Made by a program: the position numbers and the translations under genes | Part shown: in pieces, positions 17,528-27,081 of the stretch | How positions within the stretch are numbered: position 1 is the stretch's first letter | How the letters are laid out: every line of letters starts with the position of its first letter | The notes under the pieces: generated by a model | The model's input: only the letters and a program-made list of their open reading frames with translations | Database searches by the model: none | Told to the model about the DNA's origin: nothing | Assembly: GCA_963841815.1 (NCBI GenBank) | Contig: CAWJEE010000011.1 | Location: 186,001 to 250,000, forward strand | DNA length: 64,000 nucleotides | Direction of reading: 5' to 3' | DNA from: JAOUJD01 sp963841815 | GTDB lineage: Bacteria; Pseudomonadota; Gammaproteobacteria; Burkholderiales; Burkholderiaceae_F

Positions 17528-20152
17528 TCAGTTCCCGGCAGGTGCAGCGGGCGCCTCGGAGGAGCCCTCCTCGCCCGGCTCGCCGCTTCCGTTCTCGCCG
17601 CCGCCTTCGCTGTCGCGCTCGACAACGCGCTGCAGGCCGGTCAACGTCGTGCCGTCGTCGAGCGCGATCAGCGTCACGCCCTGCGTGGCGCGCCCCATCT
17701 CGCGGATCTCGGAGACGCGGGTGCGGATCAGCACGCCGCCGGTGGTGATGAGCATCACCTCGTCGTCGCCGCGCACCAGCGTGGCCGCGACGACCTTGCC
17801 GTTGCGCTCGCTGGTCGAGATGGCGATCATGCCCTTCGTGCCGCGACCATGGCGCGTGTACTCGACGATCGGCGTGCGCTTGCCGAAGCCGTTCTCGGTC
17901 GCCGTCAGCACGCTCTGCTGCTCGTCCTCGGCGACGAGCAGCGCAATCACCTGCTGCCGGTCGTCGAGTTGCATGCCGCGAACGCCGCGCGCCTGCCGTC
18001 CCATCGGCCGCACGTCGTTCTCGTCGAAGCGCACGGCCTTGCCGGCGTCGGAGAACAGCATCACGTCGTGCTGCCCATCGGTGATCGCCGCGCCGATCAG
18101 GTAGTCGCCCGGATCGAGGTCCACGGCGATGATCCCTGCCTTGCGCGGGTTCGAGAACTCGGCGAGCGCGGTCTTCTTGACGGTGCCCATCGCGGTGGCC
18201 ATGAACACGAAGTGCTCCTCGTCGTACTGCGTGATCGGCAGCACGACGGTGATCTTCTCGTTCTCGGTGAGCGGGAACATGTTGACGATCGGCTTGCCGC
18301 GCGAGGTGCGCGTGCCCTGCGGCACTTCCCAGACCTTCAGCCAGTACAGGCGGCCGCGGTTGGAGAAGCAGAGGATCGTGTCGTGGGTGTTGGCGATGAA
18401 GAGCTGGTCGATCCAGTCGTCCTCGCGCATCGCGGCCGCCTGCTTGCCGCGCCCGCCGCGCTTCTGCGCGCGGTAGTCGGCCAGCGGCTGGCTCTTGATG
18501 TAGCCGGTGTGCGACAGCGTGACGACCATGTCCTCGGGCGCGATCAGGTCCTCGGTCATCAGGTCCTGGGCGCTGCGCACGATCTCCGAGCGACGCGCGT
18601 CGCCGAACTCGCTCTTCAGCGCCAGCAGTTCGTCGCCGATGATGTCGGTGATGCGGGACGGCCGCGCCAGGATGTCGAGCAGGTCGGCGATCTTCTCCAT
18701 CACGTCCCGGTACTCGTTGACGATCTTGTCCTGTTCGAGGCCGGTCAGGCGCTGCAGGCGCATCTGCAGGATCTGCTCGGCCTGCTCTTCCGACAACCGG
18801 TACAGGCCATCGCCCTGCAGTCCGTACTGGAGGTCCAGCCCATCGGGACGGAAGGCCGCCATGTCGCTGCCCGCCCGCGTCAGCATCTCGCGCACCATCG
18901 AGGAGTCCCACGCGCGCGCCATCAGCCCGGTCTTCGCCACCGGCGGCGTCGGCGCCGCCTTGATGATGGCGATGAATTCGTCGATGTTGGCCAGGGCCAC
19001 GGCCAGGCCTTCGAGCACGTGACCGCGCTTGCGCGCCTCGCGCAGCTCGAACACCGTGCGCCGCGTGACCACTTCCCGCCGGTGCGACAGGAAAGCCTCG
19101 ATCATCTGCTTCAGGTTCAGCAGGCGCGGCTGGCCGTCGACCAGCGCCACCATGTTGATGCCGAACGTGTCCTGCAGCTGCGACTGCTTGTACAGGTTGT
19201 TCAGCACGACCTCGGGCACTTCGTTGCGCTTCAGCTCGAACACCACGCGCATGCCCGACTTGTCGGACTCGTCGCGGATGTCGGAGATGCCCTCGAGCTT
19301 CTTCTCGTTGACCAGTTCGGCGATGCGCTCGAGCAGCACCCGCTTGTTCACCTGGTACGGGAGCTCGTCGACGATGATCGCCGCGCGCGAGCCGCGGTCG
19401 ATCTCCTCGAAGTGCGTCTTCGCCCGCATCAGGACGCGGCCGCGGCCGGTGCGGTAGCCCTCGCGCACGCCGTCGAGGCCGTAGATGATCCCGGCGGTCG
19501 GGAAATCGGGCGCCGGAATGAGCTCGATCAGGTCGTCGATCGTGGTCTCGGGGTTGCGCAGCAGCGCGAGGCAACCGTCGACGACCTCGTTCAGGTTGTG
19601 CGGCGGAATGTTGGTGGCCATGCCCACGGCGATGCCCGAACTGCCGTTGACCAGCAGGTTCGGCAGTTTCGCCGGCAGCAGCAGCGGCTCGTTCTCCGAG
19701 CCGTCGTAGTTCGGCCCGAAGTCGACCGTCTCCTTCTCGATGTCGGCGAGCAGCTCGTGCGCGATCTTGGCGAGCCGGATCTCGGTGTAACGCATCGCCG
19801 CCGCGCTGTCGCCGTCGACCGAGCCGAAGTTGCCCTGGCCATCGACCAGCATGTAGCGCAGCGAGAAGTCCTGCGCCATGCGGACGATGGTGTCGTAGAC
19901 CGCCTGGTCGCCGTGGGGGTGATACTTGCCGATGACGTCGCCGACGATGCGCGCCGACTTCTTGTAGGCGCGGTTCCAGTGGTTCGACAGTTCGTGCATC
20001 GCGAACAGCACGCGACGGTGCACCGGCTTCAGGCCGTCGCGCACGTCGGGCAGCGCGCGGCCGACGATGACGCTCATCGCGTAGTCGAGATAGGACCGCC
20101 GCATCTCCTCTTCGAGCGAGATCGGCAGGGTTTCCTTGGCAAACTGATCCAT
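17528..20152 (-). CDS. gyrA: DNA gyrase subunit A
   Basis: Type IIA topoisomerase breakage-reunion subunit. The 874-residue product has the catalytic Tyr122 (AAMRYTEIRL), the quinolone region GKYHPHGDQAVYD (residues 75-87) and the GyrA box QKRGGRG, followed by a C-terminal beta-pinwheel and an acidic Gly/Glu/Ala tail. Position 83, Ser in E. coli, is Gln (codon CAG). ATG at 20152 (MDQFAKETLPISLEEE) matches the family N-terminus; an upstream in-frame ATG is unlikely. Divergent from the deaminase gene at 20302. Confidence 0.97.
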   Translation of the reverse strand: MDQFAKETLPISLEEEMRRSYLDYAMSVIVGRALPDVRDGLKPVHRRVLFAMHELSNHWNRAYKKSARIVGDVIGKYHPHGDQAVYDTIVRMAQDFSLRYMLVDGQGNFGSVDGDSAAAMRYTEIRLAKIAHELLADIEKETVDFGPNYDGSENEPLLLPAKLPNLLVNGSSGIAVGMATNIPPHNLNEVVDGCLALLRNPETTIDDLIELIPAPDFPTAGIIYGLDGVREGYRTGRGRVLMRAKTHFEEIDRGSRAAIIVDELPYQVNKRVLLERIAELVNEKKLEGISDIRDESDKSGMRVVFELKRNEVPEVVLNNLYKQSQLQDTFGINMVALVDGQPRLLNLKQMIEAFLSHRREVVTRRTVFELREARKRGHVLEGLAVALANIDEFIAIIKAAPTPPVAKTGLMARAWDSSMVREMLTRAGSDMAAFRPDGLDLQYGLQGDGLYRLSEEQAEQILQMRLQRLTGLEQDKIVNEYRDVMEKIADLLDILARPSRITDIIGDELLALKSEFGDARRSEIVRSAQDLMTEDLIAPEDMVVTLSHTGYIKSQPLADYRAQKRGGRGKQAAAMREDDWIDQLFIANTHDTILCFSNRGRLYWLKVWEVPQGTRTSRGKPIVNMFPLTENEKITVVLPITQYDEEHFVFMATAMGTVKKTALAEFSNPRKAGIIAVDLDPGDYLIGAAITDGQHDVMLFSDAGKAVRFDENDVRPMGRQARGVRGMQLDDRQQVIALLVAEDEQQSVLTATENGFGKRTPIVEYTRHGRGTKGMIAISTSERNGKVVAATLVRGDDEVMLITTGGVLIRTRVSEIREMGRATQGVTLIALDDGTTLTGLQRVVERDSEGGGENGSGEPGEEGSSEAPAAPAGN

Positions 20153-20301
20153 CGATGGGCCGTCCGGAAGGCCGCTGCAAGACGCGCGCGGCAAATGAGA
20201 AAGTTTATCAGCCGGACCCCTCGTTTCCCCCGCTTCGGAACCCCTCGGCAGGGAGGCCGAAAGAGGTGTGATGTAATCGCGCGCTCCTTGCGTCCTGCCC
20301 G

Positions 20302-21642
20302 ATGATCGACGTCGACACCCTCCTGCATTGCCGCTGGGTCGTTCCGGTGGTTCCGCGCGGCCTCGTGCTCGAGAACCACGCTGTGGCCATCGACGACGGA
20401 AAGATCGTCGCGGTCGTGCCGGGCGAGGTTGCCGCCGCGCGCTACCGCGGGCGCGAGGTGGTCCACCTCGCCCGCCATGCCGTCACGCCCGGCTTCGTCA
20501 ATGCCCACACGCACGCCGCGATGACGCTGCTGCGCGGCGTCGGCGACGACCTGCCCTTGATGCGCTGGCTCACGCAGAGGATCTGGCCGCTCGAGAAGGC
20601 GCTGGTGTCGCCCGAGTTCGTATACGACGGCGGCCGGCTGGCGGCGCTGGAAATGCTCCGATCCGGGACGACGTGCGCCTCGGACATGTACTTCTACCCG
20701 GAGGCCAGCGTCCGGGCCTTCCGGGCGCTGGGAATGCGCTTCGTGGCGGGCATCATCGCGATCGAGTTCCCGACCGCGTATGCCTCGGACGCCGAGGACT
20801 ACCTGCGCAAGGGACTGGCGGCCCGTGACGAGTTCCGCAATGACTTGCTGGTGAGTTTCACGCTGGCACCCCATGCGCCGTACACGGTCAGCGACAGCAC
20901 GCTGCAGCGGATCGCGATGCTGGCTGACGAACTCGATCTGCCGATCCACACCCACGTGCACGAGACCAACGACGAGATTCGCCAATCGGTCGCCCAGCAC
21001 GGGTGCCGTCCGCTGGCCCGGCTCGACCGGCTGGGACTGGTGTCGGAACGGCTGATCGCCGTCCATGCCGTTCACCTGGACGATGCCGAAATCGGACTGC
21101 TTGCCGACCGGGGCGCCTCGATCGCCCACTGCCCGGCGTCCAACCTGAAGCTCGGCAGCGGCATCGCTCCCATCGCACGCGCCGCCGCGGCCGGCGTCAA
21201 CCTCGCCCTCGGCACGGACGGGGCCGCCAGCAACAACCGGGTGGACATGGTGTCCGAACTGCGCCTGGCGGCGTTGCTCGCCAAGGGCGCCGCCGGCGAC
21301 GCCAGCGTGCTCCCGGCGCCCGATGTGCTCGATGCCGCGACCCTCGGCGGAGCCCGGGCTTTGGGGCTGCAGCGCCGAATTGGATCGATCGAGCCCGGCA
21401 AGGAGGCAGACCTGGTGGCCTTTGACCTGGCTCAACCCGAGACCCAGCCCCTTTATGACGTCATCTCCCATCTCGTGTACTCCGCTGGACGGGAACAGGT
21501 CAGCGAGGTCTGGGTCGGCGGACGCCGTGTTGTCGAAGCGAGACAGGTCTTGCTGGCTTCTGCTCACGGCGACCTGATGCCCAGTGTCGGAGCGTGGCAG
21601 AATAGATGTCGGCAGGTTTTGCTCACGGCCGGGGCATCCTGA
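20302..21642 (+). CDS. mtaD: TRZ/ATZ family amidohydrolase, probable 5-methylthioadenosine/S-adenosylhomocysteine deaminase
   Basis: Metal-dependent deaminase of the amidohydrolase superfamily. The 446-residue product has the metal-binding PGFVNAHTHAAM (His69, His71), HTHVHET mid-protein, AVHLDD, and LGTDGAASNNRVDM near 295-310, all typical of MtaD. The C-terminus GSIEPGKEADLVAFDL is the usual composite domain. ATG at 20302 follows no clear ribosome binding site. It lies between gyrA and ompA. Exact substrate (MTA, SAH or a related purine) is inferred, not shown. Confidence 0.88.
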   Translation: MIDVDTLLHCRWVVPVVPRGLVLENHAVAIDDGKIVAVVPGEVAAARYRGREVVHLARHAVTPGFVNAHTHAAMTLLRGVGDDLPLMRWLTQRIWPLEKALVSPEFVYDGGRLAALEMLRSGTTCASDMYFYPEASVRAFRALGMRFVAGIIAIEFPTAYASDAEDYLRKGLAARDEFRNDLLVSFTLAPHAPYTVSDSTLQRIAMLADELDLPIHTHVHETNDEIRQSVAQHGCRPLARLDRLGLVSERLIAVHAVHLDDAEIGLLADRGASIAHCPASNLKLGSGIAPIARAAAAGVNLALGTDGAASNNRVDMVSELRLAALLAKGAAGDASVLPAPDVLDAATLGGARALGLQRRIGSIEPGKEADLVAFDLAQPETQPLYDVISHLVYSAGREQVSEVWVGGRRVVEARQVLLASAHGDLMPSVGAWQNRCRQVLLTAGAS

Positions 21643-21729
21643 AATTCGGGAGTCACCGGGCGACGCAGCGCTCGCCTGGCCGTCCGGTAGCATCCGGGCG
21701 GTCTTCTCTGACTCGAGTGAGGAGAACCA

Positions 21730-22491
21730 ATGAAGAAAAGCATCAAGCTGGGCCTCGTGGCCTCGGCGCTGATGACCGTTTCCGGGCTGGTATTTGCCCA
21801 GGCGACCGACATCAAACTCGTCGACCCGAAGGAAAGCCCGTATGTCATCGACGCGCGTGGCGTGATCGTCAAGGATCCGTTCGGCCTGTGCTGGCGTACT
21901 GGAAGCTGGAGCGTCGAGCGCGCTGCGGCGGCCAAGATCGAGGGCGCGAAGTTCCCGAACTGGACCGCCGGCTGCGAGTGCGATCGCGACCTGATGAAGG
22001 CGCCGACGTGCGAACCGCCGCCGCCCCCGCCGCCGCCTGCCGCTGCGCCGAAGCCGCCTGCGCCGCCCCCGCCGCCACCTGCTCCGACGAGCGAGAAGGT
22101 GACGTTCGCGGCTGACGCGCTGTTCGACTTCGACAAAGCCGTGATGCGTCCGGAGGGCAAGGCGAAGCTGGACGACCTCGTGTCGAAACTGGCTGGCGTG
22201 AGCCTCGAAGTCATCATCGCGGTTGGCTATACGGACCGCATCGGCAGCGAGAAGTACAACCTGAACCTTTCGCAGCGCCGTTCGCAGGCTGTCAAGGACT
22301 ACCTTGTCAGCAAGGGCATCGAGCCGAACCGCGTCTACACGGAAGGCAAAGGCATGGCCAACCCGGTCAAGCAGTGTCCGGATCCGTCGGCCAAGGGCGA
22401 GATTCGCAATCGCAAGCAGCTCATCGACTGCTTGCAGCCGAATCGTCGCGTCGAGGTCGAGGTGGTCGGAACGCGGCCTGTCCGGCGCTAA
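21730..22491 (+). CDS. ompA: OmpA family outer-membrane protein
   Basis: Outer-membrane/peptidoglycan-binding protein. The 253-residue product has a signal peptide (about 1-23, ending VFAQA), a short Cys-containing region (CWRTGSW, GCECD), a proline-rich linker (about 98-122), and a C-terminal OmpA peptidoglycan domain with FDFDKAVMRPEGKAKL, GYTDRIGS and the NLSQRRSQAV helix. It lacks an 8-strand barrel, as usual for this betaproteobacterial type. ATG at 21730 has GAGGAG 7 nt upstream. A strong terminator follows. Confidence 0.95.
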   Translation: MKKSIKLGLVASALMTVSGLVFAQATDIKLVDPKESPYVIDARGVIVKDPFGLCWRTGSWSVERAAAAKIEGAKFPNWTAGCECDRDLMKAPTCEPPPPPPPPAAAPKPPAPPPPPPAPTSEKVTFAADALFDFDKAVMRPEGKAKLDDLVSKLAGVSLEVIIAVGYTDRIGSEKYNLNLSQRRSQAVKDYLVSKGIEPNRVYTEGKGMANPVKQCPDPSAKGEIRNRKQLIDCLQPNRRVEVEVVGTRPVRR

Positions 22492-22510
22492 CGGCGGTTA
22501 CTCGCCGATC

Positions 22511-22540
22511 AAAAAACCCCGCTTCGGCGGGGTTTTTTTT
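22511..22540. terminator. Strong bidirectional terminator after ompA
   Basis: AAAAAACCCCGC-TTC-GGCGGGG followed by eight T: an 8-bp GC stem with flanking A and T runs, functional in either direction. It separates ompA from the next small gene. Confidence 0.92.
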
Positions 22541-22576
22541 ATCATGCCTTCTTTGGAACAGCGAACAGGACCGTCG

Positions 22577-23065
22577 ATGAATCCCAGCCCCTCGAATCTG
22601 TCGCGCAAGATCAAGCGGGTGGGCGCCGCCGTGGCGATCGCCTGCGCCCTGCCGCTTGCCGCTGCCGCGCCGTCCGAAGGCGGGCTGTACATCGCGGGCT
22701 ACGAGTTCAACTTCGACCAGGCGGCCAGCCGCGGGCTCTCTCAGAACCCGAAGGGCCGTCGCTTCTTCGTGCTCACACTGGCGCCGAATGCCGGCGCGTT
22801 GACGGCGTCAGCGCCCAAGTCCTCGATCGAGCTGCGTGAACGCGTCATTCGCAGCAATGGAGTTCTCCTCGTCTGCCAGCGCGACATCGACAAGGGTTCG
22901 ATCGACAAGTCGAAGCTGGCTCCGGGCGTCGTCGCCGTCCGCGGATTCCCGCCGCCGGGCAGCAGGGACATCCCGCACGGCGAACGCTACTTCCCGGACG
23001 AGAACCGCGACGTCCTTCCGCAGAGCAACGAGGCGCTGAGGCGGCTTCGCGCCACGTGCTCCTGA
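22577..23065 (+). CDS. Secreted protein of unknown function
   Basis: Not confidently recognised. The 162-residue product has a basic N-terminus and hydrophobic signal (KRVGAAVAIACALPLAAAAP), so it is probably periplasmic. It then shows GGLYIAGYEFNFDQAA, a Rossmann-like strand VLLVCQRDIDKG, and a C-terminal Cys. The 'single conserved Cys after a hydrophobic strand' layout recalls DsrE-like proteins, but the match is weak. ATG at 22577; an earlier in-frame ATG at 22544 lies within the terminator's downstream flank. Isolated between the ompA terminator and a hydrolase gene. Confidence 0.6.
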   Translation: MNPSPSNLSRKIKRVGAAVAIACALPLAAAAPSEGGLYIAGYEFNFDQAASRGLSQNPKGRRFFVLTLAPNAGALTASAPKSSIELRERVIRSNGVLLVCQRDIDKGSIDKSKLAPGVVAVRGFPPPGSRDIPHGERYFPDENRDVLPQSNEALRRLRATCS

Positions 23066-23138
23066 CGTCACGACCGGCGGCCGCGCATCGCCAAGGTGCG
23101 GTGCGGTGCTGGCCCATGCAATTCGCTCCTGGATCGCA

Positions 23139-24714
23139 ATGAACCTCAAACGCACCCTGACCTGGCTGTTTCTCGCGCTGCTGCTCCTCGCCGTCGTGGC
23201 GCTCGGGATCCGTTCGGTTCGCGCCATGCGCGGGCCCCCGCTACAACCGTGGCACACCCATGTGCCCGTCGAACTGAACGCCGATCAACTCGACGCGGCC
23301 GACTGGAATCGCTATCTCGCACAGGAAAGGGCGATCTTCGACGACGTCCGCGCCAACGTGACGCAGCGCCTCGAGCCCGATGCGCGCGTCCCGTACAACC
23401 GCTACTTCGAAGGCAGCCCGGTCTACCCGCCGCGCTTCACGCAGGACTGGAACCGCTCCTATGTGATGGAACCGTCCGGTCCGCCAAAGGGCGTCGTCGT
23501 TCTGCTGCATGGGCTCACGGACTCGCCCTACAGCCTGCGGCACGTCGCTCGACGGTACGTGGAGAGGGGCTTCGTGGCGATCGGCATCCGCATGCCGGGC
23601 CACGGCACCGTGCCAGCCGGCCTTTCGGAAGTGCGCTGGAGAGACTGGAGCGCGGCGACCCGGCTCGCGATCCGTGAGGCGCGACGCCGGGTGCCGGCGC
23701 CCGCGCCACTGCACCTCGCCGGATTCTCGAACGGTGGCGCGCTGGCCGTGAAGTACGCCCTCGACGCGATCGAAGACCCGAAGTTGCCGCGCGCCGACCG
23801 CCTGACGCTGTTCACGCCGATGATCGGCATCACGCGCTTTGCGCGCTACGCGGGGTTGGCGGGCCTGCCGGCGGTGCTGCCGCCGTTCGCCGAGTGCCGC
23901 CTGGCTCAGCAACGTTCCGGAGTTCAACCCGTTCAAGTACAACTCGTTTCCGGTCAACGGCGCACGCCAGTCGTACCTGCTGACCGATGCGCTCCAGCAG
24001 CAGATCCAGCGGCTGGCCCGCTCGGGCCGGCTCGAAACTCTCCCGCCGGTGCTGACATTCCAGTCCGTGATCGACTTCACCGTCAGCACGCCGGCGATCC
24101 TGACTGCCCTGTATGCGTTCCTCCCGGACAACGGCAGCGAGATCGTGCTGTTCGACGTGAACCGGACGGTCAAGTTCGGGCCCCTGCTGCGTCCGTCGGC
24201 CTATGTCGCGCTGGACCGGCTGACACCGACCGCGCCTCAGGCGTATCGCTTCACCGCGATCGTCAACGCGGGCGACGATACCGATGCGACCGTCGAGCGC
24301 AGCATTGCGCCCGGCCAGTTGACCGCCGTGGACAAGCCGCTCGGGTTGCCCTATCCGCCCGGCATCTTCTCGCTGTCGCACCTGGCCATCCCGATCCCGC
24401 CCGGCGACCCGCTCTACGGAACGCACCCCGACCCGAAGACGGGCCTGGAGTTCGGGCTGAACCTCGGCGCGCTCGATGCGCGAGGCGAACGCGGCGCGCT
24501 CATCGTCGACCAGGACTTCCTGACGCGGCTGCCGTCGAACCCGTTCTTTCCCTACCTGCTTGCTCGCGTCGAGGAGGGCATCGACCGGCCGTCGACGGCG
24601 AGCGGACTCCGGCTCGTGGCGCCGTCAACGGCGGGAGTGCCGGTGCGACTCGAAGCGCTGCTGTCGACCTTCCGGCCTGACGACGCGGACGCGCAGCCCT
24701 TCGCGGGGCCGTAG
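23139..24714 (+). CDS. Membrane-anchored alpha/beta hydrolase (lysophospholipase-like), frameshifted as assembled
   Basis: A serine hydrolase with an N-terminal membrane anchor (about 7-28, LFLALLLLAVVALGI). The first part (frame of 23139 to about 23895) contains the oxyanion VLLHGLTDSPYS, PGHGTVP and the nucleophile elbow GFSNGG. The second part (about 23895 to 24714, one frame on) begins AAWLSNVPEFNPFKYNSFPVN and includes GDDTD, a plausible acid residue. The join is near FAE(C), consistent with one missing base. Both halves belong to one family. It overlaps the convergent ceramidase gene by 90 bp. Substrate unknown. Confidence 0.78.
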
Positions 24715-25578
24715 CCGAGAGGCCGACGCGGCAGGCACGGCGCAACGACGCGCGCGCGCCGAGAGCCTCTCCAACGTCAGCGGCTCTCTCCGCCGCCCGC
24801 CGCCCGGGCGCTGTCGACGGTTCGATGCGGCAGCGACGCCGGCCGGGCCGACCAGCGCGTGCGCGATGACGAAGCCCGCCATCGCCGCGGCCAGGTGCTT
24901 CAGCGGATGCCCGGCGACGACCGCGCTCGAGGCATGCCAGACGGCCGAATCTCCGAGTTCCAGCAGCTTCGACAAGGCGTACCACGCGATCAGGCCCCAC
25001 CACGGCAGTGCCTCGGCGCCGCGCGGCGTCGTCGCGAGCAGTGCCACGACGCCGGCCATCCCCCCGAACTGGACCGCCGCATACGGTGCGATGTTATCCG
25101 TGTACTTCCAGTAGACGACGCTCGCCAGGCCGAGCGCCAGCATCACTGCCAGTGACGCAAACCCGCCGCGCGTGCTGACCCGCTCCGCGACCACGGCGCC
25201 GAACACGCCCGCGAACGCGATGGTCATCGGCAGTCGATCGAGCACGAGGGTCGCGTTGGTCGGATCGAGGTGGTAGTAGGCGGACCCCAGCGCGGTCAGA
25301 AACAGGCCGACGAAGAAGACGAGCAGGCACGCGCGCACCGCCGGGCCAAGCCGCCGGCGACCGCGCTGAAGCTGGATGAGGCCATACAGCCCGATCACGG
25401 CGAACGCGGCGTTGGACAGGACATCGCCCGCGTTGGCGATTCCGAGAAGGATCCGGCGATCGGCGAAGTCGTGGTACTCGGCCGGCTGCTGCATCGACGG
25501 CAGCAGCCACGCTCCTGCCATCGCGAGCAGGATCAATGCAACCCATCGTTCGTGTCGCGTCAACGACTGGAGAAACAT
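24625..25578 (-). CDS. Ceramidase-like (CREST superfamily) integral membrane protein
   Basis: A 317-residue multi-span protein with about seven hydrophobic segments. CREST hallmarks are present: GIANAGDVLSNAAFAVIGLYG, SAYYHLDPTNATLVLDRLPM (His and Asp) and GHPLKHLAAA (paired His), which in alkaline ceramidases bind zinc. It probably hydrolyses an amide lipid in the membrane, though bacterial members are little studied. After about residue 245 the tail turns Arg-rich and low-complexity and overlaps the hydrolase gene; it may be out of frame, and the real stop earlier. ATG at 25578. Confidence 0.75.
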   Translation of the reverse strand: MFLQSLTRHERWVALILLAMAGAWLLPSMQQPAEYHDFADRRILLGIANAGDVLSNAAFAVIGLYGLIQLQRGRRRLGPAVRACLLVFFVGLFLTALGSAYYHLDPTNATLVLDRLPMTIAFAGVFGAVVAERVSTRGGFASLAVMLALGLASVVYWKYTDNIAPYAAVQFGGMAGVVALLATTPRGAEALPWWGLIAWYALSKLLELGDSAVWHASSAVVAGHPLKHLAAAMAGFVIAHALVGPAGVAAASNRRQRPGGGRRREPLTLERLSARARRCAVPAASASRLRPREGLRVRVVRPEGRQQRFESHRHSRR

Positions 25579-25622
25579 TCACGATCTCCCTTGTCTATCG
25601 AAAGATTCGAAGGGACCGATGG

Positions 25623-27077
25623 TCAGAACGATCCGAACATGCCCGCAAGCACGATCACGGCGGCCAGCGCGACGATCGGGCCGACGATGGCGGTCATGGC
25701 AATGTGGAAGTAGCTCTCGCGGTGCGACGAGCGGCACACCGCGAGCAGCGTCACGACGGCGCCGTTGTGGGGCAGGCTGTCCAGCGTGCCGGCGCCGATC
25801 GCGGCGATCCGATGCAGGAGTTCGGGATTGACGCCCTGCTGCTCGGCGAGCGCAAGGTACGTCGCGCCCAGCGCATCGAGCGCGATCGTCATACCGCCGG
25901 ACGCGGACCCGGTCAGCGCCGCCAGCGCGTTCACCGAAACGGACAGCGATACCAGCAGGCCGCCTTCGATCCCGAGGATCCAGTCGCGCACGTCGGCGAA
26001 CGCCGGCATCGCCGCGACGACGGCGCCGAAGCCGACCAGGCTGGCGACACTCAGCACCGGCAGCACCGACGCGTTGGCGCCGGCATCCATCGACTCGCGG
26101 ACCGACGCCAGGCGCCGGCGGTTGAGCAGCAGAAGGACCACCATCGCGCATGCCAGCGCCACCAGGACCGACCACACTCCGCTCATGGCCGACAGGGAGA
26201 GCGACTGCCAGTGTTCGTCGCTCCATGAAGGCGAAGTCGAGCCGCGGCAGGACGAGGAACGACATCAGCGAGATTCACGCCGATCATCACCACCAGCGGC
26301 GCAAGCGCCGTTCCAATGCCGGGCTCGTCGGCACTCGGCCGGCCCTTGGCCGCTTCCGGCGGATCGAACGTGCCGGCGGTCGTCGCCCGTTCGCGAACCA
26401 GCGGGTCGTCCGTCACCGGCACGGCAGCCGCGGCGCCGTCGGCGAAGCCTGCGCCGGCGCGCCGCGCGGAGGCTTCGGCGAACCGCGAGCCACGCCAGCC
26501 CGAACAACAGCATGATCAGCGAAGCGACGAGGCCGATGCCGGGCGCCGCAAAGGGCGTGGTGCCGAAGAACGGCATCGGGATCGCGTTCTGGATCGCCGG
26601 CGTGCCCGGCATCGCCGTCATCGTGAACGTCGTCGTGCCCAGCGCGATCGCGGCCGGCATCAGGCGCCGCGGGATGTCGGCCTCGCGGAACAGCGCCTCG
26701 GCCATCGGCCCGATGACGAAGAACGCCACGAACAGGCTGACGCCGCCGTAGGTCACCAGCGCTCCGGCGAGCACGACCGCGAGGATCGCGCGGCGCGCGC
26801 CGAGTTTCTCGCTGAGGAAGCGCGCGATCGCCGACACGGATCCGCTGTCTTCCATCAGCTTGCCGAACAGCGCGCCAAGCAGGAACAGCGGAAAGAACTG
26901 GGCCACGAAACCGGCGGCCGAGCCCATGAACGTGTGCGTCCAGTGCGCCAGCAGCGGCTCCGACGAGAACGCCGTCACCAGCAGTCCGGCAGCCGGCGCC
27001 AGCAGCAGCACGCTCCAGCCGCGGAAGGACAGCCACATCAGGACGACCAGCGCCAGCAGGATGCCAAGCAATCCCAT
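25623..27077 (-). CDS. GntP family permease, frameshifted as assembled
   Basis: Secondary transporter for a small acid. Pieces in three frames join into one protein of about 480 residues. N-part (27077 to about 26490): hydrophobic, with GGVSLFVAFFVIGPMAEALF and PGTPAIQNAIPMPFFG. A middle hydrophilic loop in another frame (PVTDDPLVRERATTAGTFD). C-part (about 26225 to 25623): MSGVWSVLVALA, LVGFGAVVAAMPAF and SLPHNGAVVTLLAVC. Breaks lie near 26490, 26265 and 26228. GntP relatives of this type are often linked with hydroxybutyrate use, so a short-chain hydroxy acid is a reasonable substrate guess. Five bp from the patatin stop. Confidence 0.75.
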
Positions 27078-27081
27078 GGCC

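Noticed and set aside
17849..20305. 818-residue rightward reading frame opposite gyrA
   Set aside because: Exact antisense of gyrA; composition rich in Arg, Val, His as expected of a shadow.
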